Positions 1 to 7,415 of a DNA stretch of 64,000 nucleotides are shown here, one piece after another. The stretch's first letter is position 1; each line of letters starts with the position of its first letter. Location: NCBI GenBank assembly GCA_025360045.1, contig JANYCY010000074.1, positions 62,001 through 126,000 of the forward strand, given 5' to 3'. The position numbers and the translations under genes are program-made. The notes beneath the pieces were generated by a model. The model was not told the origin of the DNA. It made no database searches and was given only the letters and a program-made list of their open reading frames with translations. The stretch comes from Janthinobacterium sp. (GTDB taxonomy: Bacteria > Pseudomonadota > Gammaproteobacteria > Burkholderiales > Chitinibacteraceae).

Positions 1-517
1 GGCCGACGCGCCCAGCCTGTGCATCTCTAGTCAGTCGAGTTTGAGCTTCGGACAAAGACGTTGTGCTAATGCCTGCTTGCTGTAAGGCCCCACGGGCGGC
101 TTGAAGAGCAAGGGTATGCTCTTGTTGTGCCGTTTTTGCGGCTTTTGCCGCCTTTGCTGCGGCTTCTAATGCTCGCTCAAGATCGGCAATTTTTTTTGCT
201 GTTTCTCGGCTAGTGTCTCCAGACTGCTGAGCCTCAGCACGAGTTTGCTGCAGTGCCAGCGCCGCTTCACGCGCCTTACCCTGCGCATTAACTAATGAAT
301 CTGCGACCGCTTGGCTCGCTAACTTCAGCCGTGTAAATTCAGCGATGAGGGTTTGCTGTTGAGCTAACTTAGCCATTTCAGTCGCTAACTGCTGCGCCTT
401 AGGTGCGGCCTCTCCCCCTGCTCTACCGATCTCCCGCAGCTCTTGCTGCATTTTCTCTAAATCAGAAAGGCCTCTGGTAACCGCCTCAATCAGTACGCGC
501 ACACTCAAATCAGACAT
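1..517 (-). CDS. Phage tail tape measure protein, N-terminal part (runs off window)
   Basis: The ATG at 517 opens a minus-strand frame that runs off the left edge, so only the first 172 residues are visible. They begin MSDLSVRVLIEAVTRG and continue as an almost uninterrupted Ala/Gln/Lys/Glu-rich helix with coiled-coil character. This is the usual N-terminus of tape measure proteins, which set tail length and are ejected during DNA entry. It follows the tail tube-like gene, as expected for a long-tailed phage. No tail assembly chaperone gene (G/GT type) is visible between tube and tape measure, which is unusual. The identification rests on composition, start motif and position. Confidence 0.75.
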   Translation of the reverse strand, partial: MSDLSVRVLIEAVTRGLSDLEKMQQELREIGRAGGEAAPKAQQLATEMAKLAQQQTLIAEFTRLKLASQAVADSLVNAQGKAREAALALQQTRAEAQQSGDTSRETAKKIADLERALEAAAKAAKAAKTAQQEHTLALQAARGALQQAGISTTSLSEAQTRLTRDAQAGRVG

Positions 518-540
518 CACAAAGCCCCAAGACACACCCG

Positions 541-580
541 ATAAAACCTAAGTCGACGACATGGATGTCGTCGACTTAGG
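541..580 (-). terminator. Intrinsic terminator between tail tube-like and tape measure genes
   Basis: A perfect 14-bp inverted repeat (547-560 against 567-580, 6-nt loop) is followed on the minus strand by TTTTAT. It lies between the stop of the tail tube-like gene (585) and the start of the tape measure gene (517). It probably lowers transcription into the tape measure gene relative to the highly expressed tube gene. Confidence 0.75.
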
Positions 581-584
581 CTCA

Positions 585-1337
585 TTACAACATTTCAATC
601 AGTCCCAACTGCCCCATCTGCGCGTTATTTGGCGCAGTGGGGTCTGCCAGCAGCTCAGCTTCCAAGTCCAGCTCGCCAAACTTTTTATTGCTGATTAAAT
701 CCACCACCTTGGCCGGATCAAACGTCACCCGCCACAGGCTAATACGGGCCTCACGCCCAGACTGCGCCTTGTTGTTGCCTTTAAACAGCAACTCGTACTC
801 CACCGGGTCAGAACTAAAGATCCCGACGTTTACCGCGCTGGCATAGGTGTACGAAGCCTTAATCGGCATCACAAACGGGCCGGTAATGCTCAGAATTTCA
901 ACCGTGCCAAACTGCGGATCAAGGCGATAATGCGTGCCCTCGACAAGCGTGAGCGGCGTGGCTGTTGAATCTTTAAGCGTCACCGCGCTAACGGCACCAT
1001 GAGCCAGCTTATAAATGCCGCCCACTTCTACGGTTGGCAATGGCTCATTCGTTGCAGAGCCACCCACCACAGCCAGGCTTGTGGCGTGCAGCGCCAGTGC
1101 CGCCACATCCGGATCAAACTGATTGGTTTTTAGCTTCAGGCTGGCTTCGGGTGAGCCATAGCGCACATCAATCGTGCCCTCGCCGTTCGCCCCTTCTAAT
1201 TTGGTTTTATCGCGCTTTAACGAGAGCTGCAGATCAGGGCAGTTACCCAGCAGGCGGAAAAAACTGGTGCCTTTTTTTCGGAGCAACACCTGCCCATCAA
1301 AACTAAAGTGCTCACGAACAAATAAATTGGCTGGCAT
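585..1337 (-). CDS. Phage tail tube-like structural protein
   Basis: A 250-residue protein starting MPANLFVREHFSFDGQ, rich in beta-type segments with no membrane span or signal. Size, composition and position directly before the tape measure gene and after the neck genes match a siphovirus major tail (tube) protein, which polymerises into the tail tube. It starts one base before the stop of the upstream small gene (1338), so translation is likely coupled. A strong terminator follows it. No catalytic motif is visible; the call rests mainly on gene order. Confidence 0.6.
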   Translation of the reverse strand: MPANLFVREHFSFDGQVLLRKKGTSFFRLLGNCPDLQLSLKRDKTKLEGANGEGTIDVRYGSPEASLKLKTNQFDPDVAALALHATSLAVVGGSATNEPLPTVEVGGIYKLAHGAVSAVTLKDSTATPLTLVEGTHYRLDPQFGTVEILSITGPFVMPIKASYTYASAVNVGIFSSDPVEYELLFKGNNKAQSGREARISLWRVTFDPAKVVDLISNKKFGELDLEAELLADPTAPNNAQMGQLGLIEML

Positions 1338-1505
1338 TTAGTCGGCGTCCTTTTTTGTGGCCGTAGTGGCCTTGGTTTTAGTGTCACTGGCAATACCGTT
1401 TTCTTTTAGCCAGCCTGCAGTGGATTCATCCACTTCAATGTCATCGCCGGCGCGGTACTGCTTGCCAGCATCGATGTGGTCTTGCTTGAGTAATACCTGG
1501 GGCAT
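1338..1505 (-). CDS. Small phage protein of the tail module
   Basis: A 55-residue acidic and Lys-rich protein beginning MPQVLLKQDHIDAGKQYRAG and ending in a low-complexity Thr/Lys tail. I chose the ATG at 1505 over the one at 1520 because the stretch between them (AAAGGAGGGC) is itself an excellent Shine-Dalgarno sequence for the downstream ATG. It sits between a tail-completion protein and the tube-like protein. Short proteins of this kind (beta hairpin plus variable tail) are common in siphovirus neck/tail clusters. The function is unknown. Confidence 0.65.
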   Translation of the reverse strand: MPQVLLKQDHIDAGKQYRAGDDIEVDESTAGWLKENGIASDTKTKATTATKKDAD

Positions 1506-1529
1506 ATGCCCTCCTTTCATAACAAACGT

Positions 1530-1949
1530 TTACAAATTAGGCAGGGTGAGCTGTATCGCCACCCAGCCGTAGGGAAACTCCAACTGCCCGCTTTGCCGCA
1601 GCTCAGTAATCGCTACCGGCCCCAGCGCTTTGGGTAGACAATCTTTATCTAATGCCGCGAGCAGTTCGTCATACAAAGCGCCCTCGGCATCTTCGATAGC
1701 AAAGGCCTCTGTGCCGCCCACTCTCAACTGGCCAATAATGGCCACACGGCGCAAACCACCATTTGCCAGCTCGCTAGGGATGTTTTCTAAATCCTGCAAA
1801 CCCTGATGCACGACCGTAACCACGCCTTTTTCTAACGCTTCATCACCGCGCTCTGCAAAATCCTGCATAGAGCGGGTCACTATTCGCGTAGGCAGCTGGG
1901 AGGATAAATGCGCCTTTAAAGCGTTCATTCGAATAGAAAGCCGACTCAT
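1530..1949 (-). CDS. Putative tail terminator / head-tail completion protein
   Basis: A 139-residue protein with no cysteine-rich or membrane segment. Its alternating helix/strand pattern ends FPYGWVAIQLTLPNL. Its start overlaps the stop of the upstream gp10-like gene by 4 nt (ATGA at 1946-1949), so the two are translationally coupled. Proteins in this slot (after the HK97 gp10-like component, before the tube) usually cap the tail or complete the neck. Only length and order support this assignment, so the exact role is inferred. Confidence 0.5.
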   Translation of the reverse strand: MSRLSIRMNALKAHLSSQLPTRIVTRSMQDFAERGDEALEKGVVTVVHQGLQDLENIPSELANGGLRRVAIIGQLRVGGTEAFAIEDAEGALYDELLAALDKDCLPKALGPVAITELRQSGQLEFPYGWVAIQLTLPNL

Positions 1950-2449
1950 GGCATAAATCCTTGTATGGCAGCCTCACGCATAATTTGCATCACGCGGCTT
2001 TCAGTCTGCTTAAATGCGCGTTCAACAAATGGGTTTGGTGCAATACCACGCCTAGCAATGGCTCGGCCGATTAAAAACGTCAATGAATCCACCTGTGCCT
2101 TGCCCTTTTTGCTCCGACTGGCACGAGAGCCAACTACCCGCAAACGCACCCATTCGGCAAAAGCAGAACCCGGCTGCATATTGGGAAAGCGCCCAGCAGG
2201 GCGGCCTGCATTCACAAACCCTGCATACTTAACGCTGGGGGCAATGGTTCGAGAAAGCGCACTGGTTTTTTCAACATGGATCGAATTGGTCAGCAATGTG
2301 AAGCCCTTTGGCGCTTCTTCTTTCATTGCCGCTGCGACTTCATGCCCTGCCCGATCTAAGCCCTTAATCAGTGACTTTCTTAATGACTGATCTGCAGATG
2401 CCAAGGCGGCCTGCACCGCTTCATCATCAACACGAATCGTAAAACTCAT
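1946..2449 (-). CDS. HK97 gp10-like neck/tail-completion protein
   Basis: A 167-residue basic protein. Its features match the HK97 gp10-like family: an N-terminal helix, EEAPKGFTLLTNSIHVE, then KYAGFVNAGRPAGRFP and a C-terminal stretch with NPFVERAFKQTE. In that family A-P-x-x-TG-x-L is followed by Y-A-x-x-V-x-x-G and a conserved P-F. These proteins act in head-tail joining of siphoviruses and many Mu-like phages. The gene overlaps both neighbours by 4 nt (2446-2449 and 1946-1949), typical of a tightly coupled neck operon. Confidence 0.65.
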   Translation of the reverse strand: MSFTIRVDDEAVQAALASADQSLRKSLIKGLDRAGHEVAAAMKEEAPKGFTLLTNSIHVEKTSALSRTIAPSVKYAGFVNAGRPAGRFPNMQPGSAFAEWVRLRVVGSRASRSKKGKAQVDSLTFLIGRAIARRGIAPNPFVERAFKQTESRVMQIMREAAIQGFMP

Positions 2450-3072
2450 GAGCGGCCCGCCTTCCAGAACTCATCCAGCAGCGCCTGATACAGCGCCGCC
2501 GGTGTGCTATTGCGCGGCGAGCCGGTCAGGCCGTCGCGCATTGCCACCGGCTTATTAATATTGCGCATGGCCAGCTCTCGCATCGCCTCAGCCTGGCAGC
2601 GCAAAATCAACAACGGCACATCCTGGCTTTGCACCGTGGTTTGCGCTGCTGTGCCCACTTTATGCAGAGCAAGATAGTGATAAGAAAAGCGACTGCCACA
2701 CACGCTAAGCTGCAGCTGCGTAGGCGCTGGGGTCAGCGTTAAAGCCCGCTGATCATTGATGTCCACTCTGGCCACACGGGGTAATTGCCCTGGATATAAC
2801 GGCTCCCACGGCATATGGCCATGCGCCCCCCAAATCATTTGCCGAAACTGAATAAAATCAGCAGGCATGGCATAGCAGTTGGGATAATCCGCCATCTGCC
2901 CCGTCAACAGATCAAAGCTGCCCATGCCAATGCGCGGGCGCTGAGTGCTGAAATCAGCCAAGGCCGTATCCAGATGACGCTGAAAATCAGCATCATCTGC
3001 AGCCTTAAACCCACTGACAGCATCGCCCAAGCTGGCTTTTAGCTGCGTGATCAAGTCGCCACGGCTGATCAT
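2446..3072 (-). CDS. Putative head-tail connector / head completion protein
   Basis: A 208-residue protein starting MISRGDLITQLKASLGDAVS. It contains a patch with Trp and Pro (MIWGAHGHMPWEPLYPGQ) and a C-terminal helical part. It lies directly after the capsid and small 123-residue genes and before the gp10-like gene, the position of an adaptor that docks under the portal. The first base of its start codon shares the base at 3072 with the upstream stop (TAATGA-type junction). No diagnostic motif is visible, so the function rests on position. Confidence 0.5.
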   Translation of the reverse strand: MISRGDLITQLKASLGDAVSGFKAADDADFQRHLDTALADFSTQRPRIGMGSFDLLTGQMADYPNCYAMPADFIQFRQMIWGAHGHMPWEPLYPGQLPRVARVDINDQRALTLTPAPTQLQLSVCGSRFSYHYLALHKVGTAAQTTVQSQDVPLLILRCQAEAMRELAMRNINKPVAMRDGLTGSPRNSTPAALYQALLDEFWKAGRS

Positions 3073-3443
3073 TACTGCCCCTCAGCCTTATCTTTATTTG
3101 CAGCACCCGCACGATTAAGCAAATGCTCGGCTACTGCGCCCAGCACGCCTTTGCGGCTTTTACCCAGCTGCTCCAGCTCGCCCAAGCGCTCCAGCTCTTC
3201 ATCAGGCAGATCAGCCATTGCAGCCAGCACGCTATCTACATTGCCATCCAGCAATAGCTGCATCGCCAGATCAAGCTCTGACACATCAACGTCCCCCTGT
3301 TCTTCAACGGGGGCATCCGCCGGTGCGGAATAATCAGGGTGTAAGAACGCTTCAACAGAGCGCGTCTGGCCGGGAGGAATAGTGAATAAACCGACGGTCA
3401 CAAAACGATCGGTTTCATTAGTAAATGGCACAAGGTTTGACAT
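3072..3443 (-). CDS. Small phage structural-region protein (hypothetical)
   Basis: A 123-residue acidic protein starting MSNLVPFTNETDRFVTVGLF. The first part looks like a small beta domain (FTIPPGQTRSVEAFL). The middle is acidic with an ALAMQLLLDGNVDSV-type helix (positions near 58-75) and the end is Lys/Ala-rich. It lies between the capsid gene and the connector gene. A terminator (3458-3485) separates it from the capsid gene, so it is probably expressed at lower level than capsid. A role in capsid decoration or head completion is possible but unproven. Confidence 0.45.
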   Translation of the reverse strand: MSNLVPFTNETDRFVTVGLFTIPPGQTRSVEAFLHPDYSAPADAPVEEQGDVDVSELDLAMQLLLDGNVDSVLAAMADLPDEELERLGELEQLGKSRKGVLGAVAEHLLNRAGAANKDKAEGQ

Positions 3444-3457
3444 GATTTTTCCAGCAC

Positions 3458-3485
3458 AAAAGCCCCGCTAGCAAGCCAGCGGGGC
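3458..3485 (-). terminator. Terminator after the capsid gene
   Basis: An 8-bp GC-only stem (3462-3469 with 3478-3485) is followed on the minus strand by TTTT. It lies 6 nt past the capsid stop codon. It probably keeps capsid expression high and attenuates transcription into the neck and tail genes. Confidence 0.7.
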
Positions 3486-3491
3486 GGGTTA

Positions 3492-6047
3492 TTAACGGCC
3501 TGTAAAGGAATAAACCAGCACAGAAGTCATGCGGTTACGCACAGCAGTAGGAACCTTAATGGCGTTGCACTCTTCGCCATACGCTTGCTTTTTACCGACC
3601 GGCACACCTTGGGCGTTAGTGACTTCAAATGGCGCGCCCATCTCAAATGGCTTAGCCACGGTATAAGTGAGCTGGCCACGCTGGCCCAGCAGCATGCGCT
3701 GATCACCCAAATCAATACCAGGCGCATTGGTGCCGAAGGTCGGGATGCTCTTGATGGCCTGTAAATCACCTTGGCTATCTGTTGAAGTACCGTTCTTACC
3801 CAGCAGGCTGACAAACTGCTCTGCATTAGAAAGTGTGTCGTTTAGGGTAGGGCTCATTAGCGAAAAATCAGGCTGAATAAAGCGCTGGCCAGCCATCATG
3901 GCCTTCTGCGCACCCACGGCCTGCAGGGATTTATTCAGTTGCTTTTCAAAGGTACTGCCGCCTGGCACATCCAAATCGACCTTGATCAGATTGGTGGCAC
4001 GGCTGTAATCCACGGTGCACACGCCGGTATTAGCGGGGGTTACGGGCACGCCGTCTTTATTTACAAACTGGATGTAACCCATATTGAAACTGGTTACACG
4101 GTAATAGGTGGCGACAGGCTGAGTGCCTGAGCCATCCCATAGCAACACAGCCACACCATTCAGTTTTACTACCATCGGATTTTCAGGAAGGCCAATCGGG
4201 GTGCCCTTAATATCAAATGCTTGATACGGGCGAACAATAGGGAAACTGGCTGTTTTAATGGTGTTTTTAGTCGTGCCATCTAGCTGCGCCGCAATACTCT
4301 CCGCAGCAACCGCCACCGCGTTATAGGCATCCGAGCTACGCTGTAATTCATTAGCAATCCGCTTTGCTACCAGCTCGCGCATCACCCGTGCGCACACCTC
4401 GATATTGCGGGCCATTGCATCCCAGTTAATCGCGCTGGCACGGCTGAAATTAGCCATTTCATTGGTGATGATGTAAGCCACTTTCATCGGCAGAATGTAA
4501 GCGGTGTCCATGGCCTGATTAATCGTGGCGTAGTTAATTGCTCCGCCCTCAAACACCACGCCGTCATTCACCACGCCGCTCACATCGCGGAACTCATACG
4601 GAATTTGGGTGGTTACGGTGGCGGTGAAATCGGTCAGGGTATTAACCAGCTGCAAGATATTCAGATCCGACAATGCCTCACGGATCACTTCACGCTGAAA
4701 GCCGATCGGCAGCGCACCACGGCTCATATTAGTTTCACCGCCCGCCAACATCTTCACTTCGTCGGCAATGGCATGGGCATTAATGAGATCAAACTGAGCA
4801 ATCACCTGATCTACAAATGGAGAAACCTTCTCGGCCAGCTTCAGCTTGCCGCTAGAAAACGTCGACGTGCGCTTTAGCATATCGGTGTAAGTACCCGACA
4901 ACTGCTTGGCCCCTTCATCCGGCATAGAGAAGCGAACCGATCCCGCAGGAGCAAAGCCCAGTGCCGCCAGCTGCTTGGCAGCGGCCTGCTGATTACCCTG
5001 GCTAAGCAGCATTTCAGACAAGGTTGTGATCTGTGCATCACCCCAGCCCGGCATCAATAGTGTTGTGCCCTGCTCGCAAAGAGTTTTCTTTACCGCATCG
5101 CTTAGGCCAGAGGCATTGATTTTGTCGCTAAGCAGCTTATTGGCCGCCGCTTTATCGTCGCTTAACTGCTTAACTGCAGCGGCATCGCTGGCTCGCTGTT
5201 CGGCCAACGCCTTAGTAACTGCGGCAGCCACATCAATCGTTTGGGCAGGGGCATTAACAGCAAGCTGAATCACACCGCCACCGGCTAGTTGCTGCGCTAG
5301 CTGCACAGCCGAGGCTTCAAATTGAGCCAATACCGCTTCAGCTACTTTTTCATCTGTAACGCTGGCTTCAGACAAGCATTTTTCAGCAGCGATAGATAAA
5401 CATTCAATAGCCGCAGCAGACAGGCCTTTAGCCACAAGGCTTTGTGCCAAGCGTTTTACGTGTTCTTTCCACATTGTTTGGATCTCCGACAGAAGCGTTT
5501 TCTGTAGTTCTGGGTGTAATAGGATGGGATGTTCATTAGAGGCGGCACTTACACTCAATTTCACCGGATCCAGCCCTTTAATCACTGGACGCACAGTGAG
5601 GGCAGCGCCAAGCAAGACACATCCGTGCTGCTGGCCCGCTTCGTTGTCGATGAACTGTTCGTGGTATTCCGCAGAAAGGTATTTATATTTCTTGCTACGC
5701 ACTGCAGTGACCCCGTAAGGGCTCCACTCCACCAATGCGCGCAATCGACTGCCTTCAATCGCCAACTTGAGAACGGTAGCGGCCGCTCCATCCCCAGGCT
5801 CATGGTTTACATCGATAAAAATATCCTGCCCAAATGTGCGCTCATCAAAATTGCGCACCATAGACAGCAACATTTCTTTGGTAATTTCAAAACGCCCATA
5901 ACGCGGATCAGTAAAGCTACCTGTTCTGGTCACTGTTACCCACGTCGGCCCTGGAGCATCTCCATCTGCCAGGGTCACGCTAAGAGCGGACAGAAAACGT
6001 ACTGCCTCAGGGCGGTTAGATTCAGAAAGTTTGATGATTCGCGCCAT
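3492..6047 (-). CDS. Fused prohead protease / scaffold / major capsid protein
   Basis: An 851-residue protein from the ATG at 6047. An upstream GTG at 6071 also exists, but the ATG has a GGAA ribosome site. Residues 1 to about 165 look like the Mu gpI-type prohead protease: DVNHEPGD carries a likely catalytic His (residue 82) and KYKYLSAEY a likely Ser (125). Residues about 170-380 are helical, Ala/Gln-rich and scaffold-like. The rest resembles a capsid protein, with INQAMDTAYILP and EMGAPFEVTNAQGVPVG. Such fusions are known, and the protease would release the capsid part during maturation. A terminator follows the gene and another precedes it. Confidence 0.8.
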   Translation of the reverse strand: MARIIKLSESNRPEAVRFLSALSVTLADGDAPGPTWVTVTRTGSFTDPRYGRFEITKEMLLSMVRNFDERTFGQDIFIDVNHEPGDGAAATVLKLAIEGSRLRALVEWSPYGVTAVRSKKYKYLSAEYHEQFIDNEAGQQHGCVLLGAALTVRPVIKGLDPVKLSVSAASNEHPILLHPELQKTLLSEIQTMWKEHVKRLAQSLVAKGLSAAAIECLSIAAEKCLSEASVTDEKVAEAVLAQFEASAVQLAQQLAGGGVIQLAVNAPAQTIDVAAAVTKALAEQRASDAAAVKQLSDDKAAANKLLSDKINASGLSDAVKKTLCEQGTTLLMPGWGDAQITTLSEMLLSQGNQQAAAKQLAALGFAPAGSVRFSMPDEGAKQLSGTYTDMLKRTSTFSSGKLKLAEKVSPFVDQVIAQFDLINAHAIADEVKMLAGGETNMSRGALPIGFQREVIREALSDLNILQLVNTLTDFTATVTTQIPYEFRDVSGVVNDGVVFEGGAINYATINQAMDTAYILPMKVAYIITNEMANFSRASAINWDAMARNIEVCARVMRELVAKRIANELQRSSDAYNAVAVAAESIAAQLDGTTKNTIKTASFPIVRPYQAFDIKGTPIGLPENPMVVKLNGVAVLLWDGSGTQPVATYYRVTSFNMGYIQFVNKDGVPVTPANTGVCTVDYSRATNLIKVDLDVPGGSTFEKQLNKSLQAVGAQKAMMAGQRFIQPDFSLMSPTLNDTLSNAEQFVSLLGKNGTSTDSQGDLQAIKSIPTFGTNAPGIDLGDQRMLLGQRGQLTYTVAKPFEMGAPFEVTNAQGVPVGKKQAYGEECNAIKVPTAVRNRMTSVLVYSFTGR

Positions 6048-6076
6048 GCCGATTCCATGAAAAAGTGGCACAGCGG

Positions 6077-6131
6077 AAAAAGAAAAACCCCGCTGCGCAG
6101 CCCTTTATGGAAAAGGGCTTACACAGCAGGG
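6077..6131 (-). terminator. Terminator upstream of the capsid gene
   Basis: A long imperfect hairpin centred on AAGCCCTTT/AAAGGGCT, extended by GCTG/CAGC and CCC/GGGG pairs, is followed on the minus strand by TTTTTCTTTTTCC. It ends 30 nt before the capsid start codon. It would isolate the capsid/tail genes from the accessory block upstream, and implies a regulated antitermination or a promoter inside or downstream of it. Confidence 0.65.
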
Positions 6132-6151
6132 TAGGGATTTAATGCAAGTCT

Positions 6152-6172
6152 AAAAAGGCACCAAAAGCACCG
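6152..6172 (-). repeat. Stop-adjacent 20-bp element, copy 1 (divergent)
   Basis: On the minus strand it reads CGGTGCTTTTGGTGCCTTTTT, starting directly after the TAA of the 6173-6637 gene. It matches three other copies at 14651-14671, 18169-18188 and 20829-20848. It may work as a weak terminator, but recurrence at the same distance from stop codons suggests a shared junction sequence. Confidence 0.7.
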
Positions 6173-6637
6173 TTAGCAGCTCTTATTAATACTCTCCTCG
6201 ATCCTGTAATAAGCGTTCATTAGCTCCTCCATCTTCTTTGCATTATCTTTGATCGCAGCAGCCAAAGAGAACGCCGCATCACGAGAAGACGATGCATTAA
6301 CCCTCAATAATTGAGCCTCACCACTCAAGGTTTCAGCGTGTTTTTTAATCTGAGTAAAAACATCTTCAACCAAGCCTCTTTTCTCATTCACCATAACACG
6401 CCTCATTTCATCGTATTCATCGTCTACAACAACAATCAAACGACTATCAGGAGTTCCAGAGAATGGACGAGCGACCACTCGAGAGGTTTCACTTACTCGG
6501 TAAGAAGCACTATGCCTCAGCCGAGCATTAAACCCCGCTTTGCACAACATAAAAGCGACCATCTTGGCCGTAGTTGTCACTCCAGCGGCTTTAGATGTAG
6601 ATGTAACACGAATTTTCACTATTTCAGAATTGCTCAT
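6173..6637 (-). CDS. Hypothetical protein, accessory block of prophage
   Basis: A 154-residue protein starting MSNSEIVKIRVTSTSKAAGV. The N-terminal third contains AGVTTTAKMVAFMLCKAGF, which looks like a strand-loop-helix. The central part has LIVVVDDEYDEMRR, and the C-terminal half (from about residue 85) is helical and probably coiled-coil. There is no membrane segment. The gene stands alone between a weak element and a 173-bp spacer. It is not recognised as a known family. The Thr-rich loop is not a true Walker A because no GK[ST] is present. Confidence 0.5.
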   Translation of the reverse strand: MSNSEIVKIRVTSTSKAAGVTTTAKMVAFMLCKAGFNARLRHSASYRVSETSRVVARPFSGTPDSRLIVVVDDEYDEMRRVMVNEKRGLVEDVFTQIKKHAETLSGEAQLLRVNASSSRDAAFSLAAAIKDNAKKMEELMNAYYRIEESINKSC

Positions 6638-6810
6638 TTATGTTTTTACTCTTTAAATTACTCGAAGCCCTGTGAGCATCACGGCTCAGCTCCAAGCAGA
6701 TTGTTTTTCAATGTGACGTTCCATTTGCGCCGTAAATCCTCATCATATAGAACAAGTATGGAAGTGATATAAGCGCAAATATAGGTATTACCTATTGAAA
6801 TGTCAAAGCT

Positions 6811-6996
6811 TTAATCAATATCTTCCTTCTCAATTTCTCTTAACTCCTCCACCAGCACCGAATGATCCCGAACCAAAGATTCAATCAGGGCAGCAATATC
6901 TGCAGGGCGCTCTAAATACAGACTTTCACGCAGCAAACGAGCCAGCCCCATCAGTGCGGCTTCGTGCTGTTCCAGCCCTATTATCAAGTCAGACAT
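6811..6996 (-). CDS. Small hypothetical helical protein
   Basis: A 61-residue protein starting MSDLIIGLEQHEAALMGLAR, with acidic helices throughout and no membrane span. It is the last gene of a four-gene cluster following the BRO gene. The pattern around EQHEAALMGLARLL resembles the two small proteins at 19130-19321 (LHEAMLGLRGLCSLL) and 19308-19565, suggesting a paralogous family of small regulators in this prophage. The function is unknown. Confidence 0.5.
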   Translation of the reverse strand: MSDLIIGLEQHEAALMGLARLLRESLYLERPADIAALIESLVRDHSVLVEELREIEKEDID

Positions 6997-7005
6997 ACTT
7001 ATCCT

Positions 7006-7215
7006 TTATTGAAAAGTAAGCGGCAAAGCGCAGCCAGTTGGCAAGGGCACACGCATCCGCGCCTCATACAAATCTTTACGGGAATCCAGGCAAAAGATCT
7101 TAAACCCCTGATTGATCCACCCTATAAACGCATCCTCTGGCGAATCGTCCCCCACCATGGCCGTTTGAATCGGCACGCGGATCTCATGAAAAGCAGCAAT
7201 AAGTGCAGAAGCCAT
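7006..7215 (-). CDS. Small hypothetical protein
   Basis: A 69-residue protein from the ATG at 7215 (MASALIAAFHEIRVPIQTAM). An in-frame TTG two codons earlier is less likely. The ATG lies 3 bases past the stop of the previous gene (7218), so translation is probably coupled. The sequence has alternating short strands and a PEDAFIGWINQGFKIF patch, without cysteine pairs or membrane segments. No family is recognised. Confidence 0.5.
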   Translation of the reverse strand: MASALIAAFHEIRVPIQTAMVGDDSPEDAFIGWINQGFKIFCLDSRKDLYEARMRVPLPTGCALPLTFQ

Positions 7216-7217
7216 GA

Positions 7218-7415
7218 TCAAGCCCCTTCAGGTGAGTTAGCCAATAAATACTCAATACGGCTTCTAGCCCGCTCAACCGCATACGCAAAGCTAAATACCT
7301 TGGCACGTACCTCATCCGGCAAACTGGCATAAATCTGATCCGCCTCATTGAAAGCACTCATTGCTCGGCGGGCTTCTTTTATTGCATCCATTTTTGCATC
7401 CATTTTCTTAGCCAT
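7218..7415 (-). CDS. Small hypothetical helical protein
   Basis: A 65-residue, mostly helical, charged protein beginning MAKKMDAKMDAIKEARRAM and ending EYLLANSPEGA. It overlaps the stop of the BRO gene by 8 nt (7408-7415), indicating translational coupling in one transcript. There is no membrane span. It might partner the BRO protein, but nothing in the sequence proves that. Confidence 0.5.
   Translation of the reverse strand: MAKKMDAKMDAIKEARRAMSAFNEADQIYASLPDEVRAKVFSFAYAVERARSRIEYLLANSPEGA

Noticed and set aside
6173-6637. P-loop ATPase (AGVTTTAK)
   Set aside because: No GK[ST] and no Walker B partner; the resemblance is superficial.
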